Part shown: positions 34,170-55,058 of the stretch, piece by piece
How positions within the stretch are numbered: the first letter of the stretch is position 1
How the letters are laid out: every line of letters begins with the position of its first letter
Assembly (NCBI RefSeq): GCF_042242105.1
Contig: NC_092014.1
Location: 4,995,874-5,059,873, forward strand
Length of the DNA: 64,000 bases
Source: Pempheris klunzingeri
Taxonomy: Eukaryota; Chordata; Actinopteri; Acropomatiformes; Pempheridae
Reading direction: 5' to 3'
The notes under the pieces: model-generated
Database searches by the model: none
What the model saw: the letters and a program-made list of their open reading frames with translations, nothing else
Told to the model about the DNA's origin: nothing
Position numbers and translations under genes: made by a program

Positions 34170-36249
34170 TAAAGTTCATTACTGACCCTGGAAAAATGTT
34201 CTTACTAGCTTTTGCCACAGCTTTCAACTGAATCACACAGCCTTTATCCACTTCTTCTTTGTTGCTGTCATCATCATGGACCCTGAGTTGGAATATCTTT
34301 GTTAAACTATTATTTCCATGGTCAAAAATGTAATTTAATGGTTAGATAAACACATTTCTGTCCAATGTCTGAGTCCCATGTTTGACTGATTTTTTAAATA
34401 TTTTTCTTGATATTTGGTCAAGTGTGTTGTTTGTGCCAAATGAAGGCTGTATCACTAAACCTGCAAAAAGAGAAAGAAGAGACATTTATTTCAAACACGT
34501 AGAATAATAAAAAAAACAGCAAGGTGAAAGAGAAATTATTAACTAAGGAGAAAAAAGAGAATTGTAAAATAATATTGAATGCGTACATGTTTCATGTGAT
34601 GGGAGAAAAATGTAATTTTTAACACTTTCTCCTTTGAAGGATTTTTTGGAAGCACAGAATGATTATTAAGGTCAATGAATTGTAATCAGATTGTATCACA
34701 TTAAGAATGAAATGGGAGCTCATAATGACATACTGTATGTACTGTACATGTGCAGTTTGAATAATGTATTTCTAATAGAATTCTCTATTTTATCATGTAT
34801 TTCATTTTTATACATCACTGCTGTAAAGTAGTTGAGTTTATGTGTTTTCACTCATTAATACAAGAGAAATTACAATGATTATAGCATCTAATACATGAGG
34901 ATGTGTGCTCGTACCTTGAAATAATGAATCACCTGAAAATACAGAGAGAGAGAGTGACAGCGAGAGCATTAAATACCCAGGTGAGAGCCTCACAAAGGAA
35001 AGTGCCAGAGGGCTGGAAGGTAAGCTGAAGTAAGAACGTCAAAACAAAGCAGAAGGATGGAGGAAAGGAGGTGGGGGTGTTCTTGACAGAAGATGTAGTG
35101 AAAAGATGCCAAGTGGTGCCGAGATGTGGATAAAGGAGAGGAGGAAGGGGAGGAGGTGGTGTAAGGACCTTGAGGAAAGTTTTCGTCATGACAGGAGAAT
35201 ATTTTGTGGTAAATATGAGATGAAACAGGGTCCCTTAAAAAAAAAAAAAATGCTGTACATGTTGAAAAAAAAAATCAAAGAAAGCAGTTTAGGTAGTTGA
35301 AGGCAGGGATTTGGAGGGTGAAGCGGTTCAGGGTGAAGGTCTGCTCAACGGTGAAATTACAGAATAGTTATGTGGGCTGTGCAAAAGCTTCTTTGAAGAG
35401 CTCGCAGTGATGAGGCGATGCACTGCAGTGAGAATAAAAACTATTCCTAGTTTGTTTCTGCAGTCAGGGGGGAGGCTGACACACGCTGCGAGCGTCTGTG
35501 CTGCAGGGGATATGTGGGGGGGGGGGGTTGGAAAAGATTATGAAAAGGATGAAGATTTGCTGTAAAAATTAATATTTGAGTTGGTGTATTTGTGTCTGTG
35601 TGTGACAGAGGGGGGGGGATAGGGTGGCGGTGGGCGGTGGTGGGTCACACAAGGATTTCCATGACTCCTGCCTGCCTCGGAGAAATGTAATTAAGGTGTA
35701 TGTATAATTCAACAGAAGAGGAAGCAGATTGCTGGGGAGGGCAGAGAAGACCCCATGTGACTCTGCTAACAGGCTGTGACAGTCATCAACCGAGAGATAG
35801 AATCAAAAAATAACAACAAAGAACGTATTCACTGAGTAGATGACTCACCGACTGATTACCTAATTGTTTTAGCGATAATGACTCACTGACTGATTGACTG
35901 ATTCTGTAAGTGATCAATGGCAACAGGCAGCCAAATCAGGGTAGAACTGCACAATGTGAGTTCATTATCTTCGAGGCATTTCTTGTGCATTTGCCAAATT
36001 TGTTGCATCACAACTTGTTTACTCTTGTTAGTCGACTTTTTGAAAGAAAATGTTACACTACAGCCTGCACACACACACACACACACACACACCCACACAC
36101 ACACATGCACTGGCGTCTGGGTTAAAAATGTTTGTTGAGCCCTCAGGAGCCGAATCAGTGGTAAACAAGAGTAAGAGTCTACAGTCAGGCTAGCTGCTCT
36201 GTCAGGCTGCACTTTGAGCTAAATGCTGACATTGTACCGCTACAATATG
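34170..36249. other. Intergenic, no gene seen
   Basis: Contains G-rich runs (35517-35528, 35610-35620), A-tracts, a GACTGATT-type tandem near 35880 and a CA run at 36068-36104. Nothing coding was recognised. Confidence 0.45.
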
Positions 36250-36480
36250 GTGGTGGCTCAGAGGTAGCGTGGGTTGTCCCTCAATCGGAAGGGGTCAGCA
36301 TGTTGAAGTGTCTTTGGGCAAGACACTGCACCCCAACGTGCTCCTTCAGCTTCACTGTGTGAAAGAACAGTCTCCTCCGACTTAGATTCCTCCTGTATGA
36401 ATGATGTGTGAATGGGTGAATGAGGATATGATGTAAAAGCGCTTTGTGTAGTTGAAATGACTCGAACCATTTACCATTTA
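36250..36480 (+). mobile_element. tRNA-derived SINE
   Basis: It starts GGTGGCTCAGAGGTAGCG, a tRNA A-box head, and continues with GGGTTGTCCCTCAATCGGAA, TGTCTTTGGGCAAGACACTG, GAATGGGTGAATGAGG and AAAGCGCTTTG, ending in CCATTTACCATTT. This order matches a SINE family widespread in fish. The B-box segment normally found after TCGGAAGG is missing. Confidence 0.75.
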
Positions 36481-39400
36481 CAATATCAAATCAACAGACA
36501 TGATAAGGGTCCTTCATTACTGGTCAGTTGTCTTGGAGAAAACTGTTGGCTTCATCTTGATCAAACATTAGTTCATACTAATGACTGAATAAACACTCAT
36601 ATTCTGATTATGGCATATTAATGACTAGATAAACACTCATCATGAAACATCTGTAAGTATTATTTATTAAGAGTTCCACTTTCAAAAACTCATGCGGGTG
36701 TTGTTTGATCACAGTTGATTGACAGCAACCAAGCAACTCGCAAACTGTCATCAGATTTTGATTCAAATGTCGCTAAACCAGGACGGGTGCATAAGTGTCT
36801 GACACCAACCTTCTTCCAACATGTTACCACCCACTTCACACCGGCAGGAAGGAGCCCAGAAAAAAAGAAATCCAAAAATCTGCCATGTGAAGTATCCAAA
36901 ACAGTTCATGCAGGAACACTTATACTTAGAGAAAATACAATTTCCAGGCCTGTAATGTCTTTATGATTTAAGTTTATATTGTGCTGAGATGGTGCATGAT
37001 CCTAACTTAATTAGTTGAAACTGTTTATTTGAAGATAAAAGGATACAGAGGCACATGGGTGAGGTGGTGATGGTGGTTCAGCCTCAATAAAGAACCAAAC
37101 CTCTTATTACCACAGCACCCTGATTCAGTCAAACTGTGATAGAGGAGAGAAGAGGGAAACTACATATTAAAAATGTTGATCCTTTGATGAGCAATAACTC
37201 TCACAATAAATAAAACAACCCCTAGAATATATCTGTGTCTGTAATTTGTTGGATCACTTGATCAGAAAACATGCCCACACTGAATAGACTACGGCAAAGA
37301 AGCAAGCGGTGCAAGAAGAAAAGAGGAGAGGAGACTTTTTTGATGAATTTTATCAAACGCATAATTAGGTAACGAGTCACTTTCCTTTTCAAATAAAGAG
37401 TGCAGAAATTTAAGTGCATTTTGAGAGTAATAAGTACAGTGACGGAGTTACTGGCTGCAGCACTGCTCATTTGTTACAGCAGAAGTCATGGCGGTGTGAT
37501 TTCTGCAAGTGGTGATAAAAATACCAGGACTTTAATCATATTTCTCTGGTCATAAGACAGAGACTGTGTACCCAAAGGAAAAGACAGGAAATTGAGCTCA
37601 AGTGAGACAAATAATATTGCGAAATGTTAGCAGTGGGAGGTTACACGTCAGATCACAGTTCAGCTGAGCTGAACGCAGAGAAACGCGCATGTGGGCAGAT
37701 CAGCAGTCACGAATCAACACGGTCTTACTTAAAACTATGAGTAATCTATTATGTCTACATCAAAGATCAGACTTTCTGTGGTGACTCTGCTGAATAATTG
37801 CCTTTCCATCTCCAACACACACACTAACACACACACACACACACACTAACACACACACACACACACATCGAGGGGAAATCCAACTGACAGCAAAGATGCA
37901 GCTAATCTAATTTGAATACAGCTAAATGAGATTAGGTTACATACCTGTCTGTGTGTGTCATGAGGGCTTAGTGTATCCCTGCAGTTGCTTAGTTGAGGTG
38001 TAATCCAGATGATCTGACAGGTGTAAAGAGATCTGCCATAATAATCTGAGCTCACACACACACACACACACACATTTCTTTCATGTGATTTTTTGAGGCC
38101 AAGGATGTTGTCATAGCTATTTTATTTTTTTATTTTTTATCCACCTATTTCACAATATCATAGAAGATCCATGGAGATGCAAAAAAGGACAAGCGCAACA
38201 CTGCCACAGCCTTCAACAACCAAAAGCAAAAGAGAGAGAGAGAGAAAGAGAGAGAGAGAAGGAGGAGAAGAGAGAGACGACAAGAAGAAGACATAAAAAC
38301 ATTTCACTATTATTTTGGGCATGAAAGCCCAGGCAGGCACTTTACAACTGGGTGTCAAATCCTACGAGGGGCTGATGTCTTGAGGTAATAAGTGAACAGA
38401 AGCACTGAATGTATTTTAACTACAGTTCATTTTACTGCACAGTGTTGACTGGATACATGTTTAGTGCGGTTGTCCAAAGTGGGAATCAAACCCTCACTGC
38501 TGACAGTGGGTACATTATTCTTCTCAAATCCAGAGATTAAGCACAAAGATACCTTCTTGATATTGTAAAAATAAATTAACTGAGAAACGTGATTATCCCC
38601 TGACTGAAAAGCAAAGCACCAAACTGATCTATGATCCTGGAGGACAGATTATCACAGTTTATGGTAATACATGTTGCCCACCAGACAGTAGCTAACTAAT
38701 ACATGGTGTGATGGCTTGTCTGATGTAACCATCTGTACTTCGGCCTTCACAAAACAGACAACTTTGAAAATTACTGAAATGTTTTGTGCACTACTTTGGT
38801 GATCTAGATGTCATGAGATGTTTTGAAACTGCGGCTACTTTGAGGTTCTCTAATTCTGCTGTTAGGTCCCATTCATGTCATGAGGAAGGTTGACTAATTT
38901 CTTACAATTAAATTCAATACAATTTAGATTAATGGCCAACAGGTAACAATGACTAGAGATGTCTGATTTGTCTATTTGCACCCATGTAATAGCCAGACGA
39001 TCACTATTCGGCTAGTTACCCCCAGCCTGATGACGTAGCATGGAATAGCCACATTGGCTATTCCATCCTGGGTGCAAATAGCATCTGCCTTAAAGATCCA
39101 ATATAACAGACTTTGCTACAAATAATATGCACCTGGAAATCAAAGTAACAAGGACTGCCTGCACCAGAACAAGGCCATCACTCACGCTAACCGTCAATAA
39201 TCCTAATTTAATGCTATTTTGATCATGCTAACTGTTTTGACAGTCACATAACCAATACTACGCTCCTTTAGATGAACGAGCTTTCGAGCGCTAACCGAGG
39301 AAAAAACTTCAACCCCACATGGCATAAACAAAGCATTTGGTGTATTGTAGAAAACTTAAGTTACTAGCAAGGTTTTAAGTAAAAAAACAAATGGCCACAA

Positions 39401-39690
39401 TAGAATCAATCCAATTCCTACATTCCCCTTAATGTCAAGTATTCTGTGAGGATCTGATTTACAGGAGACATCTGTGTGCTTCGGAGGGTGGGACAGTTTG
39501 GGGACACCGACACAGTAATTTACATAGTTTGAGTTTGTTTCTTTAGTGACAGGTAATGTGACTTTGCTCATGCAAATACATTTAGTTTCCATCTGGTTTA
39601 CATTCAAGGATACAACACAATTTCACCAAACTCACACAGCTTTGTCACAGTTTCCGTGTGAGAATAGTGCTGCTTAGATAGATGGTAAGT
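36481..39690. other. Intergenic, no gene seen
   Basis: 36496-36520 (ACATGATAAGGGTCCTTCAT) resembles the sequence crossing the end of the 126-bp copy at 16130-16155. CA runs lie at 37817-37866 and 38053-38072, and a GA run at 38232-38260. No exon was seen. Confidence 0.4.
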
Positions 39691-39691
39691 G

Positions 39692-39697
39692 TTTATT
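39692..39697 (-). promoter_or_regulatory. nptxr: Candidate poly(A) signal for nptxr
   Basis: A minus-strand AATAAA about 900 bp past the nptxr stop. It was chosen by position only. Confidence 0.3.
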
Positions 39698-40590
39698 TCA
39701 GAGCTCAGCTGACAGCACTCCTTTGTCACGATTGTAAAGACAAATGCTGCAACGTAACTTTGCAGGACTGTGAGTGTTGTGAGAGGCTACAGCACAGGAG
39801 AGGGAACAGACTGGCACAGAGCAACATTAGCAGAGATACATTACACAATATACATTTATAAGACCACTGCTTTACCAAATCATGGTATTTCAATGTAGAA
39901 AACTTAAAAGTACACAGACATTACTCAACAGGAGCATACACAGTTAAAACTGAACAAAACTCAGCTTGTTTCTCTTTGAGTTTTGAAGTCAATATAACCA
40001 TGACAGAATCTCAAAATTCAGCATTTAACACAACCAAATGGACACAAGATGTGGAGAGACAGAACTCTGTGTCTCTTAGTTGTAAAAATTAAGAAACCCT
40101 TAGATATGGCATCATTAAAGGTTCATTCCACGGCTGTATTCAAACCAATCAACGCCCTCTGCCTGAATAACCATGTATGGTTAACTGGCCAAACAGATTA
40201 ATACCTAAAACAGAGGGTGTCACATCTAACCAGAGCCAAAAATTAATCTGTTATGGAATACTTCCATCAGAGCCCTGTTCATGCCAGAAGTTGATCCACC
40301 CACGCAGCCTTCTCTAAGGTGATTCTGTGACTAAACTCACTGTAATTCACTGCAGAAGTAAACACATGAGCATGGACACCAACACTAAAAACAAAACTGA
40401 TACACCGCACTTAGCTTAATATGGAGCTCAACAGCTCCATCACATATTTCAGTCCACCGGCAAGCTTCCCATCTCCAACAAATATACTGTAGACCCCCGT
40501 GTGTTATATATCGTTATACATCTCGTTAATCATCTCCTAAATCAACCTCTCAGACACGACAGCCCTTGGCTGCCCACTCCCAGTCACCCC

Positions 40591-47762
<7,172 letters not shown>

Positions 47763-48200
47763 TGTGACTGTGGAGAGCGATGAGAAGAATTAAGGTTCAG
47801 AGAAAAAGGACGACATGCACGCAGCTGGAAACCGAAAGATGTCTCCCTCCCGGAGGCTGTAAGCGGCTACAGAGCGCAGCCTCACTCCGTACAGCAGCGT
47901 GTGGGGAGACTGCATTACCCGAAAATAATCACGATCCAGTTCTGAACTGAACTCAGCCTGACACCTCAGATTATCTGTCAGTGGTTTCATGTGAAAATGT
48001 GCCACTTACGTACGGAGGATGTTTGCCAGAGGCGCTGCTGTTTTCCTCTCGCCGCCTCCTGTGTGTGATATTGATGGCACCGCGCTGTCTGGACCAGAGA
48101 TGCTCCCTCTCCGCCTCGGTGTTGCTAAGCTGCTCTCCTGCGTGCGTTACCATGGGGACCGTGAGGAGAGGAGGAGCGAGGCTGTGGGCATGCGTCAGTC
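47763..48200 (-). promoter_or_regulatory. nptxr: nptxr 5' flank
   Basis: The CpG-rich character of exon 1 continues upstream to about 48180. No TATA box is clear. Open frames on both strands here are GC-driven shadows. Confidence 0.4.
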
Positions 48201-48255
48201 AGAGCAGAGGTGAACCTCCAGCAGCAGCGTGAACAAACAAGGCAGTGATGGATCG

Positions 48256-48256
<1 letters not shown>

Positions 48257-48314
<58 letters not shown>

Positions 48315-48321
48315 TGTGTTT

Positions 48322-48392
<71 letters not shown>
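48257..48392. repeat. Long GT microsatellite
   Basis: 136 bp of GT repeats with three TTTG interruptions, about 500 bp upstream of the nptxr start codon. Confidence 0.97.
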
Positions 48393-48394
<2 letters not shown>

Positions 48395-48805
48395 CTGAGG
48401 ACCAAAACATGTATTTTTACCTGCAGAGTGAGGACATTTTTGAGAGATGAGGACATTGTGGCCGGTCTTCACAAATCCAAAGGACCATTTGAGGGTTCAG
48501 ACTTGGTTTTAAGATGCAGGTTAGATTTGGTCTATGTTAAGGTAAGGCTGAGGGTGATAGTAAGGCATTTCGTTGTGCTGGTTAAGGTTTGGGTAAGGGG
48601 CTTATGTCAATGAGTGTCTCGCAGAATGTGTGTGTGTGTGTGTGTGTGTGTGTTTCTATACTTGCTAGGACCACTTACAGTATAAACATCGACCTTCAGA
48701 GGACCAGTGGTCCTCAAGGGAACTTGAGCCAGGTCCTAATGAGGGAAATGTCATTCCAGAGGTCCTGATTAGGGGTCAAGGTGTGTGTGGGTGTGTGTGT
48801 GTGTG
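48393..48805. repeat. GT-associated dispersed repeat
   Basis: GAGGACCAAAACATGTATTT and repeated GAGGACATT segments resemble a fish repeat that commonly flanks GT tracts. Further GT runs lie at 48627-48653 and 48781-48805, with GGACCACTTACAGTATA between them. Confidence 0.4.
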
Positions 48806-51800
48806 CTAAGAGGGTTAAGACAAAAAGGGACAGTTATTGTGTGAATGTGTGTGTCTGGCATGATTTTTGATAGGTTTGACGTGATTTTGTAATTTAAAAA
48901 AAAGGCATTTTGACTCTAGTTTGAGTTTGGAGATACTTCTAATTGAATGATTCTTCATAACACTTTATCACAGCAAGGTAGATGCAAAATCTTTTCATTC
49001 AAACCAGTTTAAGAAGACCAGGCTGCACAAATATATAGTGCACATCCTCATTTATGTACAGGCCACATGCGCACAACAATGCAATGGCATAATTCAACAT
49101 ACTTGAAGTAGTCTGACCTTGTCAGGCGTACAATATGTACAGCATGCATGAATCCACAGAGGTGACAATAACAATGAAGGAAGGAAGAGGAGGTACTGTT
49201 CAACAGAAGACAAAATACTAAAAGCCAGGACTTTTAAACACTAAGGTTTTTTGACTGAGTAGGAGGAAGAACTCCCTGAGAGGCGGTGCAAACTAAAACT
49301 ACTCGACGCCAACAGAAGTGATCCGACCCTGACACATTAGTCCTCTGCGGCCTTATTCAACAAATAAATATTCTCACTCAAACGCCTCACAGCCTGGATA
49401 AAGCACATTTAAAAAGTTTGCTCTTGATTTAAGTCCAAATCAAATGGATACTTGCAATGCATGATGGATCTTCTCTCCGCAGGGTGGCTCACTGCGGCTG
49501 GGAAAAGGCGCATCACAGTGGCAATCAGGGGAGGGAATGTGCTAATTAACACGGCATTAAAGGAAAACTCCGTCCACCACGTGACCTCATGTGAATCTTT
49601 GATATTGAGGCTCATTTGCTTCAGGAGTTCGTTTTGTGATGAAAAGCCAAAATTCACTTTGTTAGTGAACACACTTTAAATTAATCTGCCTATGCTGCAC
49701 CTCCCACAATACATGTCAACAGAGGGTCAAACAGAGCACAGTATTTCTGATTGAACAAGTTTACAGCCATGCTACATGCACAGCGGCACAGCCGCTACAG
49801 TCGGCATGCTGTTGGGGATAACACATGATGTTCGTTAGCGTGTTAGCTTCTTATATTTGATCATTAGGACTGAACACTTAGTACAGCCGAGGCTGATTGA
49901 GAATATTTGTTTTTCAGGTGTTTTTGATCTTGAAGCAACGTACTGGATGAATAATAATTTTACTTTGACTTGGCACTGGTGGAAAAGTACGTTACCGCTC
50001 ATCGTGTCTAGAGGAGGGACATGAATGCCTGTGCAGAATTTCTTATCAATCCATCCGATAGTTAAGATATTTCAACACTGCAATCTGTAGAGGTATAAAA
50101 GGTGAGCGTTTGTTGAGACACAGCCGTTGGTGGAGACCTTTTCTTCTATCTTCTCTGATTAAGTTTCTCTTGCATGACTTCTGATTTTCAATAGAAGTCT
50201 ATAGGGAAGCTGGTGCTCTTTGAGTTTGAAGAACTGATCCTTTACAAAGCTTTTTTTTTTTTTTACTTAACACAACCTAACCTTGTGACACAAGGTTCAG
50301 TACTTCAGTATCTAAACAACTTCACATGGGTATTTACAGAAAAACTTCTTTCACCTTTCTTCCTTAACTTATTTCCCCTACAAGGTCTGCAAGGAGATTG
50401 TTCTACTTGGAATTTGTTGTTATTTTAACACTTCTGTTTTTATGTGGATTCAACTAATAAGATAAAGTATAATGTCTGGTGAATCAACCGAGGTGCAGAT
50501 TTTGTTTTAGTGCCAAACTAACCTGTTTTCAGTCTTAATTTTAAAATAATCTAACCAGCTGCTTTCAGTAGCATCATATTTATCACTCACTTAAGAGCGG
50601 TATCAACCTTCTCATCTTACTCTCAGTAAGAACTGTTCCTCTGAAATGTTAAGATCTGAATGTAAAAGCTCTGAATGGCCCACAGCAGCGGTGGTCTTCA
50701 TCCTCAAGGAACAAATAGCACATGAAAATATCCAGAATGCCTGGTTTGAAATGAAGCTTAAGTATCCAGTCAGAGGCTCAAACACCAGTCCAGTCAGGCT
50801 TCCCTGCAGAGACCAGTAGCCTAGATTGTGGATTAATCTCCAGAGGTGGCTGATGTTGCACGCACACGCACACACAGATGTGGGCCACTCGTTTCAAAGT
50901 GCCCTGACTATTTTAACTCCATCTGGCTCATGAGCCCAGCGTTATCCTGCCAGCGAGGGAATAGGCGAGAAATAGAAAAAGAGGGAGTACAGAAATAAGT
51001 GACGAGGAACCAGAGCATCATCGCTTCATGTCAGTCTCTGTGACTGCTTTTTACATCCATTACAACAGTGTGACGAGAAGGAAAAGAAACAAAAACACTG
51101 CCTGTGGAAAAGAAAGTTGTTTGAACTTGATGTATGTATTCATCTAGGCATAAATAATACACCGAGAGATGAATACCCCGGTTTAAAATCATCCCAGCCT
51201 TCGCAATCCCCATGAAAGAGACATCTAATCTGCTCTGTGAACATGAACGCACCAGTGGCTCAACAGCGCCTCTCTGTGGGGCATTTTGGAAGTACAGCTT
51301 GAATATTAGTGTCAGTACCAGGAAAAATATAACTAAGCCTGTTTAGTTTAGTTCTTCTCAGTCTAAGTTTGGACTCAATGTGCTGTTTATATATGTACCT
51401 TGAACATCATCTGCTCTCAGATTCGGGCTTTAAAGCTGCACTAATTAACCTTTTCACCTGACTCTACATTTCCCTTCAGCCAAAGGGAGAATTTCAACCT
51501 ATTTTTCTTTCTTTAATTCAGCCGTCTTATCGACCTCATTTCCAACCACAGCTGCAGCTTTTCTCAGTGAAAAAGTTCTGATAAACCTTCTGCACGTCAC
51601 CAGCTCAGCACCGACAGCAGCTGGTGAACACGGTGGAGCATTAAGCAGCTAAAGAGCCAGGTATTTATCTCAGGAGCCGGTGGAGACCAAAATGGAGGGT
51701 GAATATTCGATTTACATTCACGAGGCGGCCTGAACGTTACTCTTAATGGATGCTAATGTTGCTGTGCGTCTACTCAGCGTGGAAATAGGAGATTGTTTGC

Positions 51801-52200
51801 CAAAAACCAATAAATCAATAAAATTGTTTTGAAGTCAGCATCCGTGTCAAATTGTTGATGTCGTTAGTATGAAGCTGTGTAATAAGCAGGATAATGTACG
51901 GTGAGTGGTGGTAATTATTAAGGAGGATTTAATACAGCTCTCAAAAATTGATTTGTACAACTTAAGAGCTTAACACATTATTTAAAACCGTTTCATATAC
52001 ATTCTAATTTTCACTCAATCTTTATAAGAGAAATCACAACGACTTTGATTCCCGTAGCTGTTAATTCAGTATCGCACACTTTTGCTGATGAGGTCATCAC
52101 GCAAGAACATTAATTCCTTTAACCTGCCCCCCCCCCATCAAAACCACATCCAACGTCAACACACAGGCACAAACATATGAGACAAGAGCTGAAGAAAAAA
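48806..52200. other. Intergenic, no gene seen
   Basis: Family-B repeat sequence at 49985-50070 (CAATCCATCCGATAGTTAAG), a poly-T tract near 50255 and a poly-C tract near 52127. No exon was recognised. Confidence 0.45.
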
Positions 52201-55058
52201 ATACATTAAAGCAAAGCTTTTTAAACAGCTTTTAATTAAAAGCCTTGTACAAGAAACACACACAGAAAGCAACAACAGTAACAGGTAACATGACACTGAA
52301 TACATAATCTGTACAATAAGGGTTTGCAAAACATGCTTCAGAAGTTCAGATACATTACAATGTCATCATTATCCTCCATCTCCTCCTCATTACCATCAAC
52401 ACAATGTACATAATTCATATTAGCATTAAACCAGACAAAACTGCAGTCTTGACACATTAAAAAAAAAAATAATCAGAGTTTGCCTTCTGATCAAACCCAT
52501 ATTGGACTATTAAAAATAGCATTCAAATAAACAGCATCACATTATGCATATTTCAAAAACAAGTATTAAAGTACAGTACAAAGGGAACAAAAAGGCTTAA
52601 AAAGCACAATTTTTTTTAACTCATTAAGCATCTTTATCCATACATTTAAACAAGGATCCTTCCTTTTTTCCAAATTAGTGCCAAGTACAAATCTAGCACT
52701 TCAAATTACAACACATATAAATGTAAAACAATTCAAAAAGGGAAAAGAGGCTTAAAAAAAGTCAAATAATAAAATCAAGAGCCCTATTTGGTTGAAAGAT
52801 AGGCCACTAAGTTGAGTTGTGCTACCCATATGAGAAAGGAAAAAGAAGAAAAACATTGCTATCAACTGCTGGAAACATCGCCTAGCAGCCTAATACCTTA
52901 CACATCTACCAACTGCAAGAGTCACTTCTATCCACCACTTAAAGATATTAAAGATATAGTAGATGGAAAAATCTATTCCAAATCACGATATATCCATTTG
53001 GAGAAGAAAACAATCCTTTAGTTCATTTGTTTCTGGAGAATATACAGGACTCGGTCTGTGTTTTCACTTCGTCAAATATGGGGTTTAAGTTGAGTGCCGT
53101 CCTTTTTACCTCAATTTGTATTTGAACATTTCATTTTTTTCTTCATATAATGGATGTGTCATTTTGGAATAAATCCTTCCATGTGTAACCTATGAGAGTA
53201 TTGAAAGAGTACTGACAACAACTAGAACCATCCAGTACATGACAGGAGAGGAGGCCTGTGTTAACGAAGACATGGAGAACGCTGTGTTTGCAACTTTGAA
53301 AAAATGAGACACTAGAAGCCTATCAAAGTTATTACTGTTTGCAATATTGTCATCTTGACCTTACCACCAAAGGCATGGCTGGTAAGGAAGTATTCTTTTT
53401 TTTTTTTCTTTTCTTCTTTAAAGTATGCAAGAGCGGAGTAGGACGAGGTAAACGTCGCCTGGCGTGCAACTGGGGTTGAACAGAGCAGCTATAAGGCAAC
53501 ACATGCGGAAGATTTTTTTTAATATTGTAACACACAGGTACACCAGAGTGAGAGCCAAGGTCCAGGAAGGTCTAGAAAGAGCAGACTGCACCAGCAAATA
53601 ATTCATAGTTTGTGTAGAAAAGGGCCAGGTTTCTTTTAAAGTACTTCAGGTGCCCTTGAAGGTAAAAAAAAACAAAAAAAAAAACTTTCAGGCATTTTGC
53701 TGGAAGCAACCTGCAGAGAATCACGATCAACCGTGGTGGACAGTGGGTCACCCCCTCTGAGTGTGTCCTGTTTTTCTAACCAGACACTGAAAAACAACAC
53801 ACCTGATGTGTTTGGAGAAAACAACAGCGGCAACATCTTTTGCTCTCTGGTCAGAAAACACGTCGTGAGTTTGGGATTTTTGCCTTGGTGACAGGTAAGA
53901 GCAGTAAGGCAGGAAACAGAACACCTGGTCAACTGATCAGCAAAAGTAATGCGTCTGATTGATAACAACCTGGACAAGTGGCAGGAGAAGTACAAAGCAG
54001 ATAAATTTATCAGGCACAGACAAATTATCATTTGTATTGAGGCAATTTCCCACTGGAAAAAAACTGAGCAGCAAGAGAGCATGTTTTCCATGTTTGAGCC
54101 TGGTATGTCAATGCACCCTTGGGTCTAATTCCTAATGGTTCCTCTGCATGTGCTCAAGATCACCGTGTAACTACGGGTAAGGAATGACAGTTACCAGGTC
54201 AAAGGTCCGGGTCTAAAGCCAGGACATGGTGCTTTGCACACAGACACTTCAGCAGAAAGAATGCGACCAAAACAGGAGCCTAAAACTCAGTAGTTTGGGA
54301 CGTTCTAACTGAAGCACAATGCAAAGTGCTAGTTAAAGTGGAACTGAATTTCACTTAGATTTCAAACACACCCCAGTTTGTTAAAGGGTGGGCCACGATT
54401 GGCTCGTGGCAAACTTGCAACACAACAAACAAATAAGGACAATGCTGTCTTGTGGCAAGCAGCATTGCTACAGACAGTGGCTGATCTTCAACAGGCAAAA
54501 CAGCGTGTTATTTCAAATGCGAGCTCATGACAATCAACAGCAGTGCGACTTGCGGTCTTCACTGCATTTTAGCCAGTTTTGACACAACATGTACACAGAG
54601 GATCTTATTTTGGACAGAGTTAGGTCGACCGCATCGGTCAAACCATCAACAGGAGTGGAACGGTAACCGCCGTCACCCACAAGTTTGCTACAAAAACACC
54701 AGCAGGGATACGGAAACCTGTCGTACGTTTGCTGCTGAAATTATTTGTTCATTATACAGAAAATGGTCTCTACTACACATGATGTAAAGTCAAGAGAAAA
54801 GCTCAAGCTGTGTCTACGTAGTTCAGAACATGACATATATGGAAAGTTTGAGAAAGGGATCTTTCTAGTTAGTTTCACAGATACTAAAACCTCCATGGTC
54901 TAACAATGGGGGCACAGTATCCCATTACCACGCCTTAGTTAGTGGATAAGTTGGCTGAAAACAACCTTTGTACTCAAATTCCTGGCACTATTTTGGCCTG
55001 GTTTGGTTTCTCTAGCCCTATGGGTAGCCGGAAGAGACTGAACTACGCTACATGAACC
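52201..55058. other. AT-rich stretch after cbx6, no gene seen
   Basis: A/T-tract-rich sequence without frames that look coding. It may include a more distal cbx6 3' UTR (a minus-strand ATTAAA lies near 52225). The small open frames show no similarity to known families. Confidence 0.35.

Noticed and set aside
48125-48613. Frames of TH or CV repeats on both strands
   Set aside because: Translations of the long GT/CA microsatellite.
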